From Yoonia maritima (lineage in GTDB: Bacteria > Pseudomonadota > Alphaproteobacteria > Rhodobacterales > Rhodobacteraceae), in contig NZ_PKFN01000011.1 in NCBI RefSeq assembly GCF_002933395.1, positions 1-64,000 on the forward strand: 64,000 nt of DNA. Direction: 5' to 3'. The position numbers and the translations under genes are program-made. Below the pieces are notes generated by a model. That model had not been told where the DNA came from and did no database searches. It was given only the letters and a program-made list of their open reading frames with translations. Every line of letters begins with the position of its first letter. The stretch's first letter is position 1. This document shows positions 63,197-64,000 of the stretch, piece after piece.

Positions 63197-64000
63197 TTAG
63201 TAGTTTGAAGTCAGCTGAACGCAGCTTTCAGTTTCGACATTGTACATGCCGCAACCCAGTTCCTGCCAATCAGACTTAAGAACCGCTGATTCAGGCAAGA
63301 AGTCTGTCCATGCATCGCCCGGAACTTCGGAAGTCTGGCTGATGATGTCGAACTGGCCGTCGGCTTGGATTTCGCCGATCAGAACTGGCTTTGCCAAGTG
63401 GTGGTTTGGCAGCATGACGGCTGTACCGCCTGTCAGGTTCGGGAATTCCTGACCGTACATTGCGTCACGAACAGCGTCGACGTCAGTTGTGCCGGCAGCC
63501 TCGACCGCGTTCACCCACATGTTGAAACCGATATAGTGGGCTTCCATTGGGTCGTTGGTGACGCGATCTTCGCCAGCGAATGCTTTCCATGCCGCGATGA
63601 AGTCAGTGTTCGCGTCGCTTTCAGCAGATTGGAAGTAGTTCCAAGCAGCCAAGTGACCGACTAGGTTGGACGTGTCCAAGCCAGACAGCTCTTCTTCACC
63701 GACCGAGAATGCAACGACAGGGATGTCGTCAGCAGAAACGCCAGCAGCAGCCAGCTCTTTGTAGAAGCCGATGTTTGCGTCGCCGTTGATGGTGGAAATC
63801 ACGCCAACCTGCTTGCCGTCTTCGCCAAGCGCAACAACGTCAGCAACGATTGTTGCCCAGTCAGAGTGACCAAATGGTGTATAGTTCACAAAGATATCTT
63901 CTTCAGCGATACCGTTATCGATCAGGTATGCTTCGAGAATGTTGTTGGTCGTACGTGGGTAAACATAGTCTGTACCCAACAGCGCGAATTTTTCAACGCC
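63197..64000 (-). CDS. urtA: Urea-type ABC transporter binding protein UrtA (3' part)
   Basis: The gene runs off the right edge; the last ~267 codons are here. The visible part starts GVEKFALLGTDYVYPRTTNNILEAYL and includes VNYTPFGHSDWATIVADVVALGEDGKQVGVISTINGDANIGFYKELAAAGV, THE-type UrtA hallmarks, and MEAHYIGFNMWVNAVEAAGTTDVDAVRDAM. It is the periplasmic receptor of the UrtABCDE importer. No urease genes are in the window, so urea is inferred from family resemblance; short-chain amides are an alternative. Confidence 0.94.
   Translation of the reverse strand, partial: GVEKFALLGTDYVYPRTTNNILEAYLIDNGIAEEDIFVNYTPFGHSDWATIVADVVALGEDGKQVGVISTINGDANIGFYKELAAAGVSADDIPVVAFSVGEEELSGLDTSNLVGHLAAWNYFQSAESDANTDFIAAWKAFAGEDRVTNDPMEAHYIGFNMWVNAVEAAGTTDVDAVRDAMYGQEFPNLTGGTAVMLPNHHLAKPVLIGEIQADGQFDIISQTSEVPGDAWTDFLPESAVLKSDWQELGCGMYNVETESCVQLTSNY

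Noticed and set aside
58597..64000. Branched-chain amino acid (Liv) transporter instead of Urt
   Set aside because: The long UrtB N-terminal region, the LSHGQ signature in UrtD, the GTNGVGKTS P-loop in UrtE and UrtA-type motifs favour the urea-type transporter.

Overview
The window looks like chromosomal DNA of a marine alphaproteobacterium of the Rhodobacteraceae (Roseobacter group). This rests on the PhyR-NepR-EcfG general stress response locus, the tctDE-tctCBA and urt operons, TRAP transporters and the codon style. No rRNA, CRISPR array or intact insertion sequence is visible. The identification is inferred from gene content, not from a phylogeny.

Layout. 1-0.7 kb: initiator tRNA-fMet with its terminator, followed by a decayed serine recombinase whose reading frame runs back into the tRNA, i.e. 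an old integration site. 0.9-3.9 kb: an A+T-richer GtrA/GtrB/membrane glycosyltransferase cassette. 4.0-8.0 kb (minus strand): SpeH-type S-adenosylmethionine decarboxylase, a rhomboid protease fused to GNAT acetyltransferase sequence, a small glycine-zipper membrane protein and a membrane-embedded spermidine-synthase-like enzyme. I consider this operon the most unusual system in the window. 8.3-14.3 kb: the general stress response locus (phyR, nepR, ecfG, a phospholipase D-like gene, a HisKA_2 sensor kinase) with DUF883, holin-like and DUF1328 envelope genes, several carrying recognisable EcfG-type promoters. 14.8-17.8 kb: a large secreted protein.

18.0-26.7 kb: a catabolic operon with an N-formylglutamate amidohydrolase-like protein, a TRAP transporter, a glutamine-synthetase-like ligase, an aldehyde dehydrogenase and an Fe-alcohol dehydrogenase, with a divergent RpiR regulator. 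It suggests gamma-glutamylation of an amine or amino alcohol followed by oxidation. 26.8-34.1 kb: a LacI regulator, a sugar ABC transporter and a GH63-like glycosidase, probably for a small glycoside or compatible solute. 34.1-40.4 kb: a TctDE two-component system with its own ABC-type binding protein, divergent from the tctCBA tripartite transporter. 40.5-44.0 kb: two glycosyltransferases and an FAD oxidoreductase. 44.1-48.5 kb: an RND efflux pump. 48.6-53.8 kb: a Crp-family regulator, a long PLP-dependent decarboxylase, a FIST sensor protein and an adenylate cyclase. 53.8-58.4 kb: a DUF4331 protein, a tail-collar-like protein and an autotransporter with three 300-bp repeats. 58.6-64.0 kb: urtEDCB and the 3' part of urtA, which runs off the window.

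A theme across the window is transport. Each of the four operon-internal binding-protein genes (dctP, the sugar-binding protein, tctC, urtA) is followed in the gap to the next gene by a G+C-rich stem-loop, which fits raised expression of the binding protein relative to its membrane partners.
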